Source: Vibrio splendidus
GTDB lineage: Bacteria > Pseudomonadota > Gammaproteobacteria > Enterobacterales > Vibrionaceae
Length of the DNA stretch: 64,000 bases
Reading direction: 5' to 3'
NCBI RefSeq assembly: GCF_003345295.1
Contig: NZ_CP031056.1
Coordinates: forward strand, 930,001-994,000
The notes under the pieces: model-generated
The model's database searches: none
What the model was told of the DNA's origin: nothing
The model's input: only the letters and a program-made list of their open reading frames with translations
Translations under genes and position numbers: made by a program
In this document: positions 7,520-16,968 of the stretch, piece after piece
Numbering within the stretch: the stretch's first letter is position 1
Layout of the letters: every line of letters begins with the position of its first letter

Positions 7520-9526
7520 ATGGAAAGCCCCGTCAGCTCAACAATCAAGCTTTCAGCCCTCTGTATTGCTATTGCCAGCGTGTTTAGCAGCCCTGTAACT
7601 GCAGAAGAGAACACATCGCACTTTGGTGAAGTTGTGGTGTGGGGAACGAGAGTATCAAGCAACACTGAATCGATCATTGCCGATAACATGTCACTCAAGC
7701 AAGCTGACCATATGTCAGATCTTCTGCGTGAGATTCCCGGTGTTGATGTTGGGGGAACGCACTCGGTGAACCAACGAATTACCATCCGTGGCTTAAGCGA
7801 AACTGACTTAGACATTCGACTCGATGGTGCTTCTCAGCACGCCAATATGTTCCACCATATCGGTAACCTCACTCTTAATCCTGACATCTTGAAATCAGCT
7901 GATATCCAAGTGGGTAACAATTCGGTGACGCAAAATGGACTAGGCGGTTCAGTATTGTTTGAAACCAAAGATGCCAAAGACATGCTTCGTTATGACGAGA
8001 GTTTTGGCGCTCGTGTTTATGGCGGTTACGCAACCAACGCAAGCCAGCAAGGTTCACTCACTGTGTATGGTTTGTTGTCAGATAACGTCGATGCGATGCT
8101 TTACAGTCATTACATGAGTCGTGATAACTTCGAAGACGGCGCCGGCAATGAAACCTTTGGGTCAGAAGGCGATGTTTACAACATTCTCGGTAAGATTGGT
8201 TTTGAACCGAGTGACTTACACCGCTTTGAACTCTCTTATGATCTCTACCGTGATAGTGGTGATTACAGCCCGCGTCCAGATATGTCAGGTGGTGCTAACG
8301 AAGGCTTGTCTAGCGACATCCTGATTCCAACTGATTATGACCGTGACACTATTACTGCAAGTTATGAGCTACGTGGCGAAAGTCATCAAGGTAACGTCAT
8401 TCTGTACAACACAGAGACCGAGATTCAGCGTGATGAAAGTGTTATGGCACCGCGTTGGCCATCGAACCGCTTATCTAACAATACAGCGAAAAACCAAAAC
8501 TTTGGCCTGAATGCTAAGTTCCAATCGGACTATCGCCTGATGTCGTTTAATAATATCGCGACTTATGGCTTTGACTACATGGACAAGTCATCGAGCAGCT
8601 ATTACGGCAGCAGTAAGTTTATGGATGAGTCAGCAATTTCTACCGCACTTTTTGTTGAAGACCAGTTCTACTTTACTCAAGCCTTTTCGATCACTGCAGG
8701 TGTTCGTTTTGATGATTACCAGCGTAAAGCCGAAACAGGAAACGATGACTTTGACGACGTAACATGGTCGTTGGCAACGCAATGGGATGTGACCCAAGAT
8801 TGGACGCTGTTCGCGAGCACCCGTTCACTGTTCAAAGGACCCGAGTTGATGGAGACCTTTATTGCTTACCAAGACGCAGCGTTCTTAGCTGACGACATTA
8901 AGGCTGAAACCGGGCAGAACACGCAAGGTGGTGTGCGCTTCGGTAAACGTTTAGATAACCACTTTATTGGCGCAAACCTAACTGTATTCCAAACCAATAT
9001 TGATGATTACATTGCCGAAGAGTATCAACCCGTAAACCAGAGTTACTTGATTTACAACTTAGGTGACGTCGAGATAAAGGGCTTTGAGGCGAGCTTGTCT
9101 TACGGTTACGAGATGTTTAACAGTAAGCTTTCTTATGCGCTTTCAGAGACTAAAAATAAGGAAACAGGCGGTGCAGTCGCGGGTGGTAATGGTCGCAGCA
9201 TTGATATGGGTGACAGCATCACGCTAACACTCGATTATCAGTCTGAAGCTCTTGAGACGATCTTTGGATGGAACTCAATGTTTGTTAAAGACGAAGACAA
9301 TGTATTCGATGGTCAGCCGATGAAAGAAAGCTATGACGTTCATAACCTGTATGCTCAGTGGGTGCCATCAAATGTGGATGGATTGTCTGTCACCTTTGGT
9401 ATCGATAACGTGTTTGATGGGCAATACACCTCACACGCGTCTCGTTCGGGTACAGCAAGAGGCTTTACCTTGGATGACTATGAACCAGGTCGTAACTACA
9501 AGCTTTCCGCTGCGTATCAGTTCTAG
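7520..9526 (+). CDS. TonB-dependent outer-membrane receptor, haem/siderophore type
   Basis: This 668-residue protein has a signal peptide (cleavage near SPVTA-EE) and a plug domain with the TonB box region GEVVVWGTR. The plug motifs SDLLREIPGVDV, TIRGLSETDLDIRLDG and GLGGSVLFETKDA are typical of the haem/hemoprotein receptor group. A 22-strand-type barrel follows, ending in the C-terminal Phe (AAYQF) expected of outer-membrane proteins. AGGAT precedes the ATG. The Fur box and divergent AraC gene imply iron-regulated uptake of an iron carrier. The plug suggests haem, but the FKGPEL segment lacks the full FRAP motif, so a siderophore is possible. Confidence 0.88.
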   Translation: MESPVSSTIKLSALCIAIASVFSSPVTAEENTSHFGEVVVWGTRVSSNTESIIADNMSLKQADHMSDLLREIPGVDVGGTHSVNQRITIRGLSETDLDIRLDGASQHANMFHHIGNLTLNPDILKSADIQVGNNSVTQNGLGGSVLFETKDAKDMLRYDESFGARVYGGYATNASQQGSLTVYGLLSDNVDAMLYSHYMSRDNFEDGAGNETFGSEGDVYNILGKIGFEPSDLHRFELSYDLYRDSGDYSPRPDMSGGANEGLSSDILIPTDYDRDTITASYELRGESHQGNVILYNTETEIQRDESVMAPRWPSNRLSNNTAKNQNFGLNAKFQSDYRLMSFNNIATYGFDYMDKSSSSYYGSSKFMDESAISTALFVEDQFYFTQAFSITAGVRFDDYQRKAETGNDDFDDVTWSLATQWDVTQDWTLFASTRSLFKGPELMETFIAYQDAAFLADDIKAETGQNTQGGVRFGKRLDNHFIGANLTVFQTNIDDYIAEEYQPVNQSYLIYNLGDVEIKGFEASLSYGYEMFNSKLSYALSETKNKETGGAVAGGNGRSIDMGDSITLTLDYQSEALETIFGWNSMFVKDEDNVFDGQPMKESYDVHNLYAQWVPSNVDGLSVTFGIDNVFDGQYTSHASRSGTARGFTLDDYEPGRNYKLSAAYQF

Positions 9527-9550
9527 AGAAGGTTCTAGAGAAGGTTCTAG
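9521..9550 (+). repeat. 12-bp tandem duplication over the receptor stop codon
   Basis: TTCTAGAGAAGG occurs twice in tandem, followed by a third partial TTCTAG. The first copy contains the TAG stop of the receptor gene. Confidence 0.9.
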
Positions 9551-9673
9551 TTCTCAGGGTTGGTTAGCTCAATAAACTGGCGGTCGTAGGGATCCGCAAA
9601 GTTTATTGACCAAAACTGAAGCTATTCCTTTAAGTCATTCTTTTAAGTGATTACTTTAGGTGGCTAGTGAAAA

Positions 9674-9714
9674 GAAAAGCGCCTTTCGAGCTCTTGAGCA
9701 AGAAAGGCGCTTTG
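9674..9714. terminator. Bidirectional terminator between receptor and ADP-ribosylglycohydrolase genes
   Basis: AAAGCGCCTTTC pairs perfectly with GAAAGGCGCTTT around a 14-base loop. A/T-rich flanks on both sides suit either direction. Confidence 0.8.
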
Positions 9715-9736
9715 CCTTGTTCGTTATTACGGCAAA

Positions 9737-10690
9737 TCACTCAATAGGCAAAGACAGCACGCCGCCATTGAGTTCGACTTGTTTTAGCCATTCGGATGGA
9801 ATTTCGCCATCTTCTTCGTAGAAACACGCCGCTAATACAGCGCCAATCACAATCGCACGCCCGCAGCTGTCACCGCCACATAAGATATTGTCTCGAATAC
9901 CTTGTTTATAGCTCTGAGCACCCGCAATGATGCGAATCAGCAAGGGAAATGCGGCACTCAGTTCACAATGCAATCCGAACTTCTTCGCGGCATCTGTTAT
10001 TGAAAGTTCGGGATCAGCCAAAGCCATGTCGATTTGGTCGTGTACAAACTTGCTACAGGTTTGTCGCACCATTTCTACCGACTGCAATGGCGAGTTGCCT
10101 TGAATTGCCGCTTGAACCAATAGGGTGATGGCTTGCGCCCACTCCACTGCTTTGTCGTTATTGTTAGTGACTCGCACCGCACTCTCTACCATGGCTGGTA
10201 AAGTGTGAGAGGTGTAAGTACACGCCACCAATGGGATGATCTTTGAGACTGCGGGAAGTTGCGTATCGTCTGCGCCACAGGCAGTAATCGGGGCGTCCTC
10301 TAGTTCTAATTGATGGATGTTCAGCAAGCTCATGCGCGTCGCTTTATCAATGTAGCCTTGCCAACTGCCGCCAAAATCAAACCAGAAGCGGAAATGTTGA
10401 ATATAGTTCGCTTCATCGTATTTTTGGTTTTCGACTAAGCTGTCGACCATCGCCAGTAACTGAGCACCATATTGCGATTGCTCACCTGCGGTTTTACCTT
10501 GGTGCGCAAAGTAGCCTTTGTCTTGATAATCGAACCGATTCGGTGAGCGAAACTCAGGCTCAAAACCAGCCACGTGTAAGATCCTCTCTTGGTCATACAG
10601 CCAGTGCAGCCCCATTGAAGCTGCGTCTCCAACCAATGCGCCAACAACGGCGTAAAAAGCTCTTTCTTTATGATTGTCCATGTTGAGCAA
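9737..10690 (-). CDS. ADP-ribosylglycohydrolase (DraG) family protein
   Basis: This 317-residue protein starts with AVVGALVGDAASMGLHWLYD and ends with GDSCGRAIVIGAVLAACF. These are the two conserved metal-site regions of the DraG/ARH fold (PF03747), though canonical DraG has GDxxG where this has GDAAS and GDSCG. Family members remove ADP-ribose from proteins or hydrolyse related compounds using Mg or Mn. It ends the minus-strand run after the ABC operon but is 183 bases beyond it with a hairpin between, so it is probably a separate unit. No ADP-ribosyltransferase lies nearby and the substrate is unknown. Confidence 0.85.
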   Translation of the reverse strand: MLNMDNHKERAFYAVVGALVGDAASMGLHWLYDQERILHVAGFEPEFRSPNRFDYQDKGYFAHQGKTAGEQSQYGAQLLAMVDSLVENQKYDEANYIQHFRFWFDFGGSWQGYIDKATRMSLLNIHQLELEDAPITACGADDTQLPAVSKIIPLVACTYTSHTLPAMVESAVRVTNNNDKAVEWAQAITLLVQAAIQGNSPLQSVEMVRQTCSKFVHDQIDMALADPELSITDAAKKFGLHCELSAAFPLLIRIIAGAQSYKQGIRDNILCGGDSCGRAIVIGAVLAACFYEEDGEIPSEWLKQVELNGGVLSLPIE

Positions 10691-10787
10691 TGTCCTTGAG
10701 ATGAATCAACGTAGTTCGGTACGTTAAGTATAGTGATTAGGCGAGTATTTTGCTGTGTTTCTAAGAAGAAATATGAAGGGATAAATC

Positions 10788-10817
10788 CTGATTGGTCAAC
10801 AGCTTAAACCAATCAGG
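10788..10817 (-). terminator. Hairpin after the amino-acid ABC operon
   Basis: CCTGATTGGT and ACCAATCAGG form a perfect 10-bp stem just beyond the last permease gene. The T run on the minus strand is weak (GGATTTAT), so termination is likely but not certain. Confidence 0.55.
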
Positions 10818-10873
10818 TAAAATTGATAAGGGCAATGAATGGTCGGGCGATTTGGTACTTTTGATTAATGACG

Positions 10874-11800
10874 TTACTGGTGGTTAAGGTAAGCACTAGA
10901 ACGTTGCTCAATCACTTTGAACAGACGCGAAAGTGCAAAGCACAAAGCAAAATATACGAAGCCTACAATCAGCCAGATCTCAAAGATCAAACCTGAGGAG
11001 TTTGCCATCTCAGTGCCAACAAACGTCATCTCTTGGATCGAAATCAGAGACACAATTGACGTGTCTTTAACCAAGGAGATTGCTTGGCCAGCCAAAGGCG
11101 GTGTGATAGCCGTTAATACCTGTGGACCGACCACAAATCGATACTTAGACAATGCAGACAGACCGAGTGAATCGGCCGCTTCCCATTGGCCTTTAGGAAT
11201 ACCTTCTAAGCCAGCTCTAATCACTTCAGCAATATAAGCAGAAGAGAGCAAGCCAATACAGATAACACCAGACGCCAAGTTTTCCCAAAGGTTAGCTGGG
11301 CCGAACAGGAAATCTTGAACAGCGTTAATCTCGCCATTGTGTTCACGTAAAATGCTTTCTAAACCAAGCAATGGGATCAGTTGGTTAGAAACAAAGAAGT
11401 AAAAGATAAAGACAAACACCAGCGGCGGAATATTACGAACCAACTGAATAAAAATCAGTGCCGGTGTTTTGAAAAAAGCGATCTTTGAGTGTCTTGCTAC
11501 ACCTAACAATGTGCCAAAAGAGAGTGCTAACACCATACTCCATAAACTTAAGCGCAGCGTTGCGATCAAGCCTTGGAAAAAATAGGGAATACTGCCTTGA
11601 GAAGGCGGAATAAAAATTAGTGTAAACGCATCTTCCCAGCGCCACTGGTAATTAATACCAACAGCAGAACGATAATAAAGCCAGCCTGCAAACACACAAA
11701 TAACAGCGAGTAACACGCCATCTAAAAGATTAAGGCGTTGATACCAAGGCTTCATATGAACGTTGGGCTTAGGTGTTGTCAATGCGCTAGTACTACTCAC
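10874..11800 (-). CDS. Polar amino-acid ABC transporter permease (second permease)
   Basis: This 308-residue HisM/GlnP-type permease has an N-terminal cytosolic extension of about 25 residues and then five or six membrane segments. The EAA loop is EGIPKGQWEAADSLGLSALSKYRFVVGPQ, which docks to the ATPase. It is longer than classical HisM-type subunits and resembles the extended AapQ/AapM class. It is the last gene of the operon (ATPase, permease, binding protein, permease), and a hairpin-bearing 130-base gap separates it from the binding-protein gene. Confidence 0.9.
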   Translation of the reverse strand: MSSTSALTTPKPNVHMKPWYQRLNLLDGVLLAVICVFAGWLYYRSAVGINYQWRWEDAFTLIFIPPSQGSIPYFFQGLIATLRLSLWSMVLALSFGTLLGVARHSKIAFFKTPALIFIQLVRNIPPLVFVFIFYFFVSNQLIPLLGLESILREHNGEINAVQDFLFGPANLWENLASGVICIGLLSSAYIAEVIRAGLEGIPKGQWEAADSLGLSALSKYRFVVGPQVLTAITPPLAGQAISLVKDTSIVSLISIQEMTFVGTEMANSSGLIFEIWLIVGFVYFALCFALSRLFKVIEQRSSAYLNHQ

Positions 11801-11880
11801 GTCATTCCTGTTTAAATAATAATTAGTATGCTGTTTTGTTGAGTTTTAGATCATCAATAAAGCGAATCAAGTTGCCGAGT

Positions 11881-11909
11881 CGAGGCAGTGCAGACAACGC
11901 ACAGCCTCG
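11881..11909 (-). promoter_or_regulatory. Intra-operon hairpin after the binding-protein gene
   Basis: CGAGGC-A-GTGC pairs with GCAC-A-GCCTCG. It lies between the binding protein and the downstream permease without a T run. Such hairpins usually protect the upstream mRNA so that binding protein is made in excess. That role is inferred. Confidence 0.6.
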
Positions 11910-11930
11910 ATTCACTAGCAAAAGTTTTGA

Positions 11931-12740
11931 TTACTGACCTTGAGCAATCTGGTCTTGCCAATCTAGAGTAGAGAACCAGTACTCGTAACGCTCTTTCAAC
12001 CAACCGTCTTCAGTGCGTGCTTTGATCCATTCGTTGAAGAATTTTGCCTTGTCAGTTTCACCTAGGCGAACTGCAAATGCTTCGTTACCTTTTGATAGAC
12101 GTTCTTCAAATGGAATAAATAGCGTGTCTGCGTTTTTGATCGTTTCGTGTTCTGGTTTCGGGCTAGACGCGATAACCGCGTGTGCGTTGCCGTTCAACAC
12201 TTCTTGGAATGCTTGAGCATCGTCATCGAACTGTAGAACTTTCGCTTTAGGGAAGGTTTCACGAGCGACTTGAACCGTGAATGCTCCACGACGTGCTGCA
12301 ATTTTTACGCGGCGAGAATCAAAATCAGATATCTGAGTAAAACCTTTCGCTAGCTCTTTATTAGCCGCCAGTTGAACGCCAGAGTGCGAGTAAGGTTCAG
12401 TAAACAATACGCTTTTCGCACGAGCTTCAGTGATAGACATACCGCCGATGATCACATCAAATTTCTTCGATAATAGAGAAGGGATAATGCCGTCCCATGC
12501 CGTAGGTACAAATTCGACTTTCCAACCAGAATCTTCGGCAAGGCGTTTCGCCACGTCGATTTCAAAGCCAACGAGATCGCCTTGTTTGTTACGCATCGCC
12601 CAAGGAACAAATGTCGACATACCAACGCGCAGTGAGCCACGTTCGTTGATTTTATCGAGGTTAGGCGTTTCAGAAGCAAGTGCAGGCAAACTTACGGCAA
12701 GCGCAAGTAGGGCTGTAATCGCGGTTTTAAATAGCTTCAT
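11931..12740 (-). CDS. Periplasmic amino-acid-binding protein of the ABC transporter
   Basis: This 269-residue family 3 solute-binding protein (PF00497) has a signal peptide cleaved near LPALA-SE. GSLRVGMSTFVPWAMRNKQG, GFEIDVAKRLAE and AWDGIIPSLLSKKFDVIIGGM are the expected motifs. The ARRGAFT segment corresponds to the loop that binds the ligand carboxylate. It delivers a polar amino acid to the two permeases, but the exact amino acid cannot be read from sequence alone. It lies between the two permease genes. Confidence 0.92.
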   Translation of the reverse strand: MKLFKTAITALLALAVSLPALASETPNLDKINERGSLRVGMSTFVPWAMRNKQGDLVGFEIDVAKRLAEDSGWKVEFVPTAWDGIIPSLLSKKFDVIIGGMSITEARAKSVLFTEPYSHSGVQLAANKELAKGFTQISDFDSRRVKIAARRGAFTVQVARETFPKAKVLQFDDDAQAFQEVLNGNAHAVIASSPKPEHETIKNADTLFIPFEERLSKGNEAFAVRLGETDKAKFFNEWIKARTEDGWLKERYEYWFSTLDWQDQIAQGQ

Positions 12741-12752
12741 GCTGATAAATCC

Positions 12753-13553
12753 TTATTGTGTTCGCCAGTTAGCTCCGAGCTTATGCTCAAGCCAAGCAGC
12801 AACGGCAGAAAGTGAAAGTGTAAGTGCAAGATAAATGATCGCCACAGAGAACCAGATCTCAAATGGCATCGCGGTTTCAGAAACAATGTTTCTGGCTTCA
12901 GTTGTCAGGTCAAAAATAGCCATGACACTCACAATTGAAGAGTTTTTAATAAGAGAGATCACTTCATTGGTCAAAGGTGGCAAGGTGCGTTGTACCACCT
13001 GAGGAAGAATCACATCCCAGTAAGTATAGGTCTTTGATAAGCCCAAGGATTGAGCTGCTTCAAATTGTCCTCTCGCAATACCATTTAAACCGGCACGAAA
13101 TATCTCAGCGGTGTAAGCGCCTTGGAAAAGTGCCAAGGCTAAAACGGCAGTACTAAAGCGATCCAGCCCTAATACGGGGCCAAACACAAAATAGAGCAAA
13201 TAAATTTGTACTAACAACGGCGTGTTACGAATCAACTCAACATAGCTGGCTGCTAAGGTGCGTCCAACCACAGAATTTGAGTTTCTCAATAGCGCTGTCG
13301 TTAAACCAATGATCAGCGTAGCTAGCAAAGAAATCAAAGAGATATTGATGGTAACCAGTAGCCCTTCAACTAATTCGGCAGGCCACCATTCACCATCTTC
13401 ATAGAAAGCAATATAGTCCGGCACACGCTCCCATTGCCAGCTGTATCCCATGGTTTGTGCGCCAGAATCAAGGATCCAGACAACCGCAGCCACGAGCACA
13501 ATAATTTGTACCAAAGCGGATAGGGCGGGTTTAATAATTCGAATCAACATCAA
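12753..13553 (-). CDS. Polar amino-acid ABC transporter permease (first permease)
   Basis: This 266-residue permease of the HisMQ type has an EAA loop (NGIARGQFEAAQSLGLSKTYTYWDVILPQ) in its last third and five or six membrane segments. The N terminus, with a long periplasmic loop carrying SWQWERVPDYIAFYEDGEWW, is larger than usual, as in its partner permease. Its start overlaps the end of the ATPase gene by 4 bases (ATGA), indicating translational coupling. Confidence 0.9.
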   Translation of the reverse strand: MMLIRIIKPALSALVQIIVLVAAVVWILDSGAQTMGYSWQWERVPDYIAFYEDGEWWPAELVEGLLVTINISLISLLATLIIGLTTALLRNSNSVVGRTLAASYVELIRNTPLLVQIYLLYFVFGPVLGLDRFSTAVLALALFQGAYTAEIFRAGLNGIARGQFEAAQSLGLSKTYTYWDVILPQVVQRTLPPLTNEVISLIKNSSIVSVMAIFDLTTEARNIVSETAMPFEIWFSVAIIYLALTLSLSAVAAWLEHKLGANWRTQ

Positions 13554-14296
13554 TAAGTCAGGATCTGATTTAGGAACGCTTGAGTACGTTCATGTTGCGG
13601 GTTTTCAAAAAGCGCTTGAGGCGTATTAGATTCCACAATTTGCCCTTCATCCATGAAGATAACGCGGTCGGCCACTTGTTTCGCAAAGCCCATTTCGTGG
13701 GTCACACACACCATGGTGATACCTTCGCTCGCCAGTTCAACCATCACGTCGAGCACTTCGTTGATCATCTCCGGATCAAGCGCTGAAGTTGGTTCATCAA
13801 AAAGCAGCAATTCAGGCTTCATGCACAGTGAACGTGCGATAGCCACTCGTTGTTGTTGGCCACCAGAAAGTTGTACAGGGTATTTGTTGGCTTGTTCTGC
13901 AATGTGTACGCGTTCGAGATAGTGCATTGCAATCTTCTCGGCTTCTTGTTTGCTTTTTTTAAGCGTACGAATCGGCGACAGAGTTAGGTTCTCAAGCACA
14001 GTAAGATGGGGGAATAAATGAAAGTGCTGGAACACCATTCCGACTTGACCTGGTGTGCTGAACTTGCTCGGAAGTACTTGCTCTAGCACTGAAAGATCGC
14101 CACTTTCGAAAGGTTCTAGCTGATTGATACAGCGGATTAAAGTTGATTTCCCCGAACCTGATGGCCCGCAAATCACCACTATTTCTCCCTGTTCAATATT
14201 TAAATCGATATCCTTTAGGGCATGAAAATCACCATACCACTTGTTAAGTGACTTAAACTTAACCATTTCCTTGAGATTGTTCAAATCGTTGTTCAT
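13550..14296 (-). CDS. Polar amino-acid ABC transporter ATP-binding protein
   Basis: This 248-residue ATPase of the GlnQ/HisP class is the first gene of the operon. Walker A is GPSGSGKST, the Q-loop is VFQHFHLFPHLTVLEN, the signature is LSGGQQQR, Walker B is LLLFDEPTSALDPE and the H-loop is VTHEMGFA. It powers uptake by the two downstream permeases. The operon promoter should lie in 14297-14390, but I could not pinpoint it. Confidence 0.93.
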   Translation of the reverse strand: MNNDLNNLKEMVKFKSLNKWYGDFHALKDIDLNIEQGEIVVICGPSGSGKSTLIRCINQLEPFESGDLSVLEQVLPSKFSTPGQVGMVFQHFHLFPHLTVLENLTLSPIRTLKKSKQEAEKIAMHYLERVHIAEQANKYPVQLSGGQQQRVAIARSLCMKPELLLFDEPTSALDPEMINEVLDVMVELASEGITMVCVTHEMGFAKQVADRVIFMDEGQIVESNTPQALFENPQHERTQAFLNQILTY

Positions 14297-14390
14297 ACCT
14301 AGTAAAGAGACAGGTTTACCTTACCAATATAGAAATCTGAATGCACATAAAATTAAGGACTTATGAGAATTTAATAGCATCTTGTAGGGC

Positions 14391-14425
14391 AAATTAAAAA
14401 GCAGCGCCTGATTTGGACGCTGCTT
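14391..14425 (-). terminator. Terminator of the yqhD-like gene
   Basis: On the minus strand AAGCAGCG pairs with CGCTGCTT around an 11-base loop and is followed by TTTAATTT. It lies between the aldehyde reductase gene and the ABC operon, so the two are separate units. Confidence 0.75.
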
Positions 14426-14531
14426 GAGGATATACGCAAGGGCAAAGAATTTGGTTCAGTTTCACGGAATAAATTTTTAGATTCTGGTGATTTTCTTTAG
14501 AACCTTGTTTTCCTTGCTCTAATTTTGACCG

Positions 14532-15680
14532 CTATTGAATCGCAGACTCTAGAATCTCGCGTGTTTTCTGAGGCGTGATTGCTTTGTTCTCGCCAAGCTC
14601 TAGGTAACCGTGTGATTCAAGTTGAGCAACAACGTTGTCGATTGCTGCCGCTTTAGTTGCTTCGTAACCGTCGAACATGGTTGGAACGTCTAGGCTGTGG
14701 TAGAAGGCTTCGATTGCATCAATAGTGCGCTCTGCTAAATCCGCACCCGCTTCTAGGCCAAATACGTTACGACCCATTTGCTCTAGCTTGCCACGCTTCG
14801 CTTCGATTTGATTACGAAGTAGTGAAGGTTGAACAATCGCAAGAGAACGTGCGTGGTCTACGTGCCATAGTGCTGTGAATTCGTGGCCAATCATATGTGT
14901 TGCCCAATCTTGAGGAACGCCGGTACCAATCAGGCCGTTAAGCGCTTGGTTTGCAGTCCACATTAGGTTTGCACGCCATGCGTCGTTGTCACGCTCGTCG
15001 TATTGCTTACCCAGTACAAGTAGGTTCTTAAGCAGTGTTTCTGCGTAACCGTCTTGAACCATCGCGTCTGTTGGCATTGTGATGTATTGCTCACATACGT
15101 GAACCCACGCATCAACTAAGCCGTTGATCAGTTGGCGCTCTGGCAGAGACTTCATTACATCTGGGTCCATAACCGCAAACTTAGGCTGTACCGCAGGGTT
15201 CATGAATGCCAGTTTCTCTTGAGTTTCTTTACGAGTGATTACCGCACCCATGTTAGATTCAGAACCTGTCGCAGGAAGTGTCAGTACCGCACCAATTGGT
15301 GTCGCTTCTGTTACTTGGTGTTTACCCGCTAGGATATCCCAACCGTCGCCGTCATATTTAGCCGCTGCAGCAACGTACTTAGAGCCGTCGATTACTGAAC
15401 CACCGCCAACAGCGATAATGAATTCTACGTTTTCTTCTTTAACAAGAGCGACGGCTTTGTCTAGCGTCTCTTTGGTTGGGTTTGCTTCAACGCCAGCGAA
15501 CTCAATCCAAGCGTGATCCTTTAGAGAAGCGACAACTTGGTCGTAAACACCGTTGCTTTTGATTGAACCGCCACCGTAGATGACTAGTACTTTCTTAGAA
15601 GTATCAACCGCTTGGTTGATAGCGTTGATTTGGCCTTGGCCGAAGTGGATAACGGTAGGGTTAACATAAGTGAATTGCAT
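14532..15680 (-). CDS. yqhD: Iron-type alcohol dehydrogenase, NADPH-dependent aldehyde reductase (YqhD-like)
   Basis: This 382-residue family III alcohol dehydrogenase is very close to E. coli YqhD along its whole length. The NADP-binding part has YGGGSIKSNG and AVGGGSVIDGSK. Metal ligands appear as the Asp and His of GLVDAWVHV and the two His of HMIGHEFTALWHVDHARS. YqhD reduces short aldehydes, including lipid-peroxidation products and methylglyoxal, to alcohols. It is divergent from a YqhC-like AraC regulator, matching the E. coli arrangement in which YqhC activates yqhD under aldehyde stress. Confidence 0.92.
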   Translation of the reverse strand: MQFTYVNPTVIHFGQGQINAINQAVDTSKKVLVIYGGGSIKSNGVYDQVVASLKDHAWIEFAGVEANPTKETLDKAVALVKEENVEFIIAVGGGSVIDGSKYVAAAAKYDGDGWDILAGKHQVTEATPIGAVLTLPATGSESNMGAVITRKETQEKLAFMNPAVQPKFAVMDPDVMKSLPERQLINGLVDAWVHVCEQYITMPTDAMVQDGYAETLLKNLLVLGKQYDERDNDAWRANLMWTANQALNGLIGTGVPQDWATHMIGHEFTALWHVDHARSLAIVQPSLLRNQIEAKRGKLEQMGRNVFGLEAGADLAERTIDAIEAFYHSLDVPTMFDGYEATKAAAIDNVVAQLESHGYLELGENKAITPQKTREILESAIQ

Positions 15681-15873
15681 TAGAGATTCCTTGTGTAAAG
15701 CTCAATTTGTTATTTTATTTGATTGCTCAATTTCTATATTTGCATATTAGTACAGTAATCTAGGGTGATGAAGAGCTGATCCTCCAAATAAATTGCCTAT
15801 TTCTACAAACTTGATATTCTTTCTCCGCTTTAGCTTGCTTACTCTTAGCACTTGGAATGGAAAGTCGCCACTT

Positions 15874-16758
15874 ATGAAAACACTCGCGCAGTTATTACAG
15901 TCTTATGTAGAACACAAAGGTTGGGATGATCTCGAAGGGATCAGAGAAACTGAAATTGGCGGTGTGTGGTTGTATAGAAGCAGTGGCGGGAATCAGCGTC
16001 AGCCATTCACTTACCAGTCGGGTATTATCATGCTCGGGCAGGGAAAAAAGAATATCTACATTGGCGACAGACCCGTTACTTACGCCGCAGGCGATTACCT
16101 TGTGGTAGGTGTACCAATGCCATTGGAGTGTGAAGCCTTGCCTGTAAATGGCGAACCATTGCTTGGTTTATCGATCAGTATCGACTCTCAGCGCTTACAT
16201 AGCTTAGTCAAAAAGCTAGAAGACCAAGGCTTTCTAGAGAGCTACTGCAACAAGCACAAGCAGAATTCGAGCGGCTTAGAATCGACGCGAATGGAAGAGC
16301 AAATGCTGGAGAGCCTTACTCGATTGGTCAAAACTCTACATTGTGACATTGAAGCCAATATATTGGGAGATGCCATGGTGACGGAGATTGTCTACCGTGC
16401 ATTAACAGGTTCAGAAGGGCGTGTGCTGTTTGATTTAGCTCATCATGACGGACACTATGCGCGTGTCGCTAAAGCGCTGTCTAAAGTGCATGAAGAGTAC
16501 GACCAAACCATCACTGTTCAATCGCTTGCTGACGAAGCCAACATGAGTGTGTCTGCGTTCCACAACGCCTTTCGTAACGTAACGTTCGAATCACCGCTGC
16601 AATACTTGAAGAAGGTCAGGCTCAACAAAGCCAAAGAGCTGATTCAGCTAGAAGGCCTTCGCATCAGCGATGCTGCTCGCCGAGTTGGCTACTCCAGTCC
16701 ATCTCAATTCAGCCGCGAATTTAAGCGCCACTTCAATACTACTCCAAGAGCGGTTTAG
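15874..16758 (+). CDS. AraC-family regulator, YqhC-like
   Basis: This 294-residue protein has an AraC_N domain (PF06719-type) at about residues 20-175 and an AraC double HTH at the C terminus (TVQSLADEANMSVSAFHNAF, then ISDAARRVGYSSPSQFSREF). The frame opens at 15793, but ATG 15874 (MKTLAQLL) begins the conserved region. The divergent neighbour is a YqhD homologue, so this is probably the aldehyde-sensing activator of that gene. Specific cysteines used for sensing are not obvious to me. Confidence 0.85.
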   Translation: MKTLAQLLQSYVEHKGWDDLEGIRETEIGGVWLYRSSGGNQRQPFTYQSGIIMLGQGKKNIYIGDRPVTYAAGDYLVVGVPMPLECEALPVNGEPLLGLSISIDSQRLHSLVKKLEDQGFLESYCNKHKQNSSGLESTRMEEQMLESLTRLVKTLHCDIEANILGDAMVTEIVYRALTGSEGRVLFDLAHHDGHYARVAKALSKVHEEYDQTITVQSLADEANMSVSAFHNAFRNVTFESPLQYLKKVRLNKAKELIQLEGLRISDAARRVGYSSPSQFSREFKRHFNTTPRAV

Positions 16759-16968
16759 TCTTTACTCAATATTTATGTCCCGAAACGTGCGGCATTTCAT
16801 GTTATGCAATATTGTTTGTATATTTTAGTTGCCCGAAAAACAGATGTTTTATAAATATCTGTTATTAAACAACAAAACATAGTCGTCATGAGTAAGTTGT
16901 TAGGAAGGAATTTGCGTTCAAGCGTTAAACTTTTTGGACTAACGGCGATTATTCTCACGTGAGGAAAT

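Noticed and set aside
12430..12834. 134-residue plus-strand frame opposite the amino-acid-binding protein
   Set aside because: Shadow frame in antisense to a well-supported operon gene; no domain.
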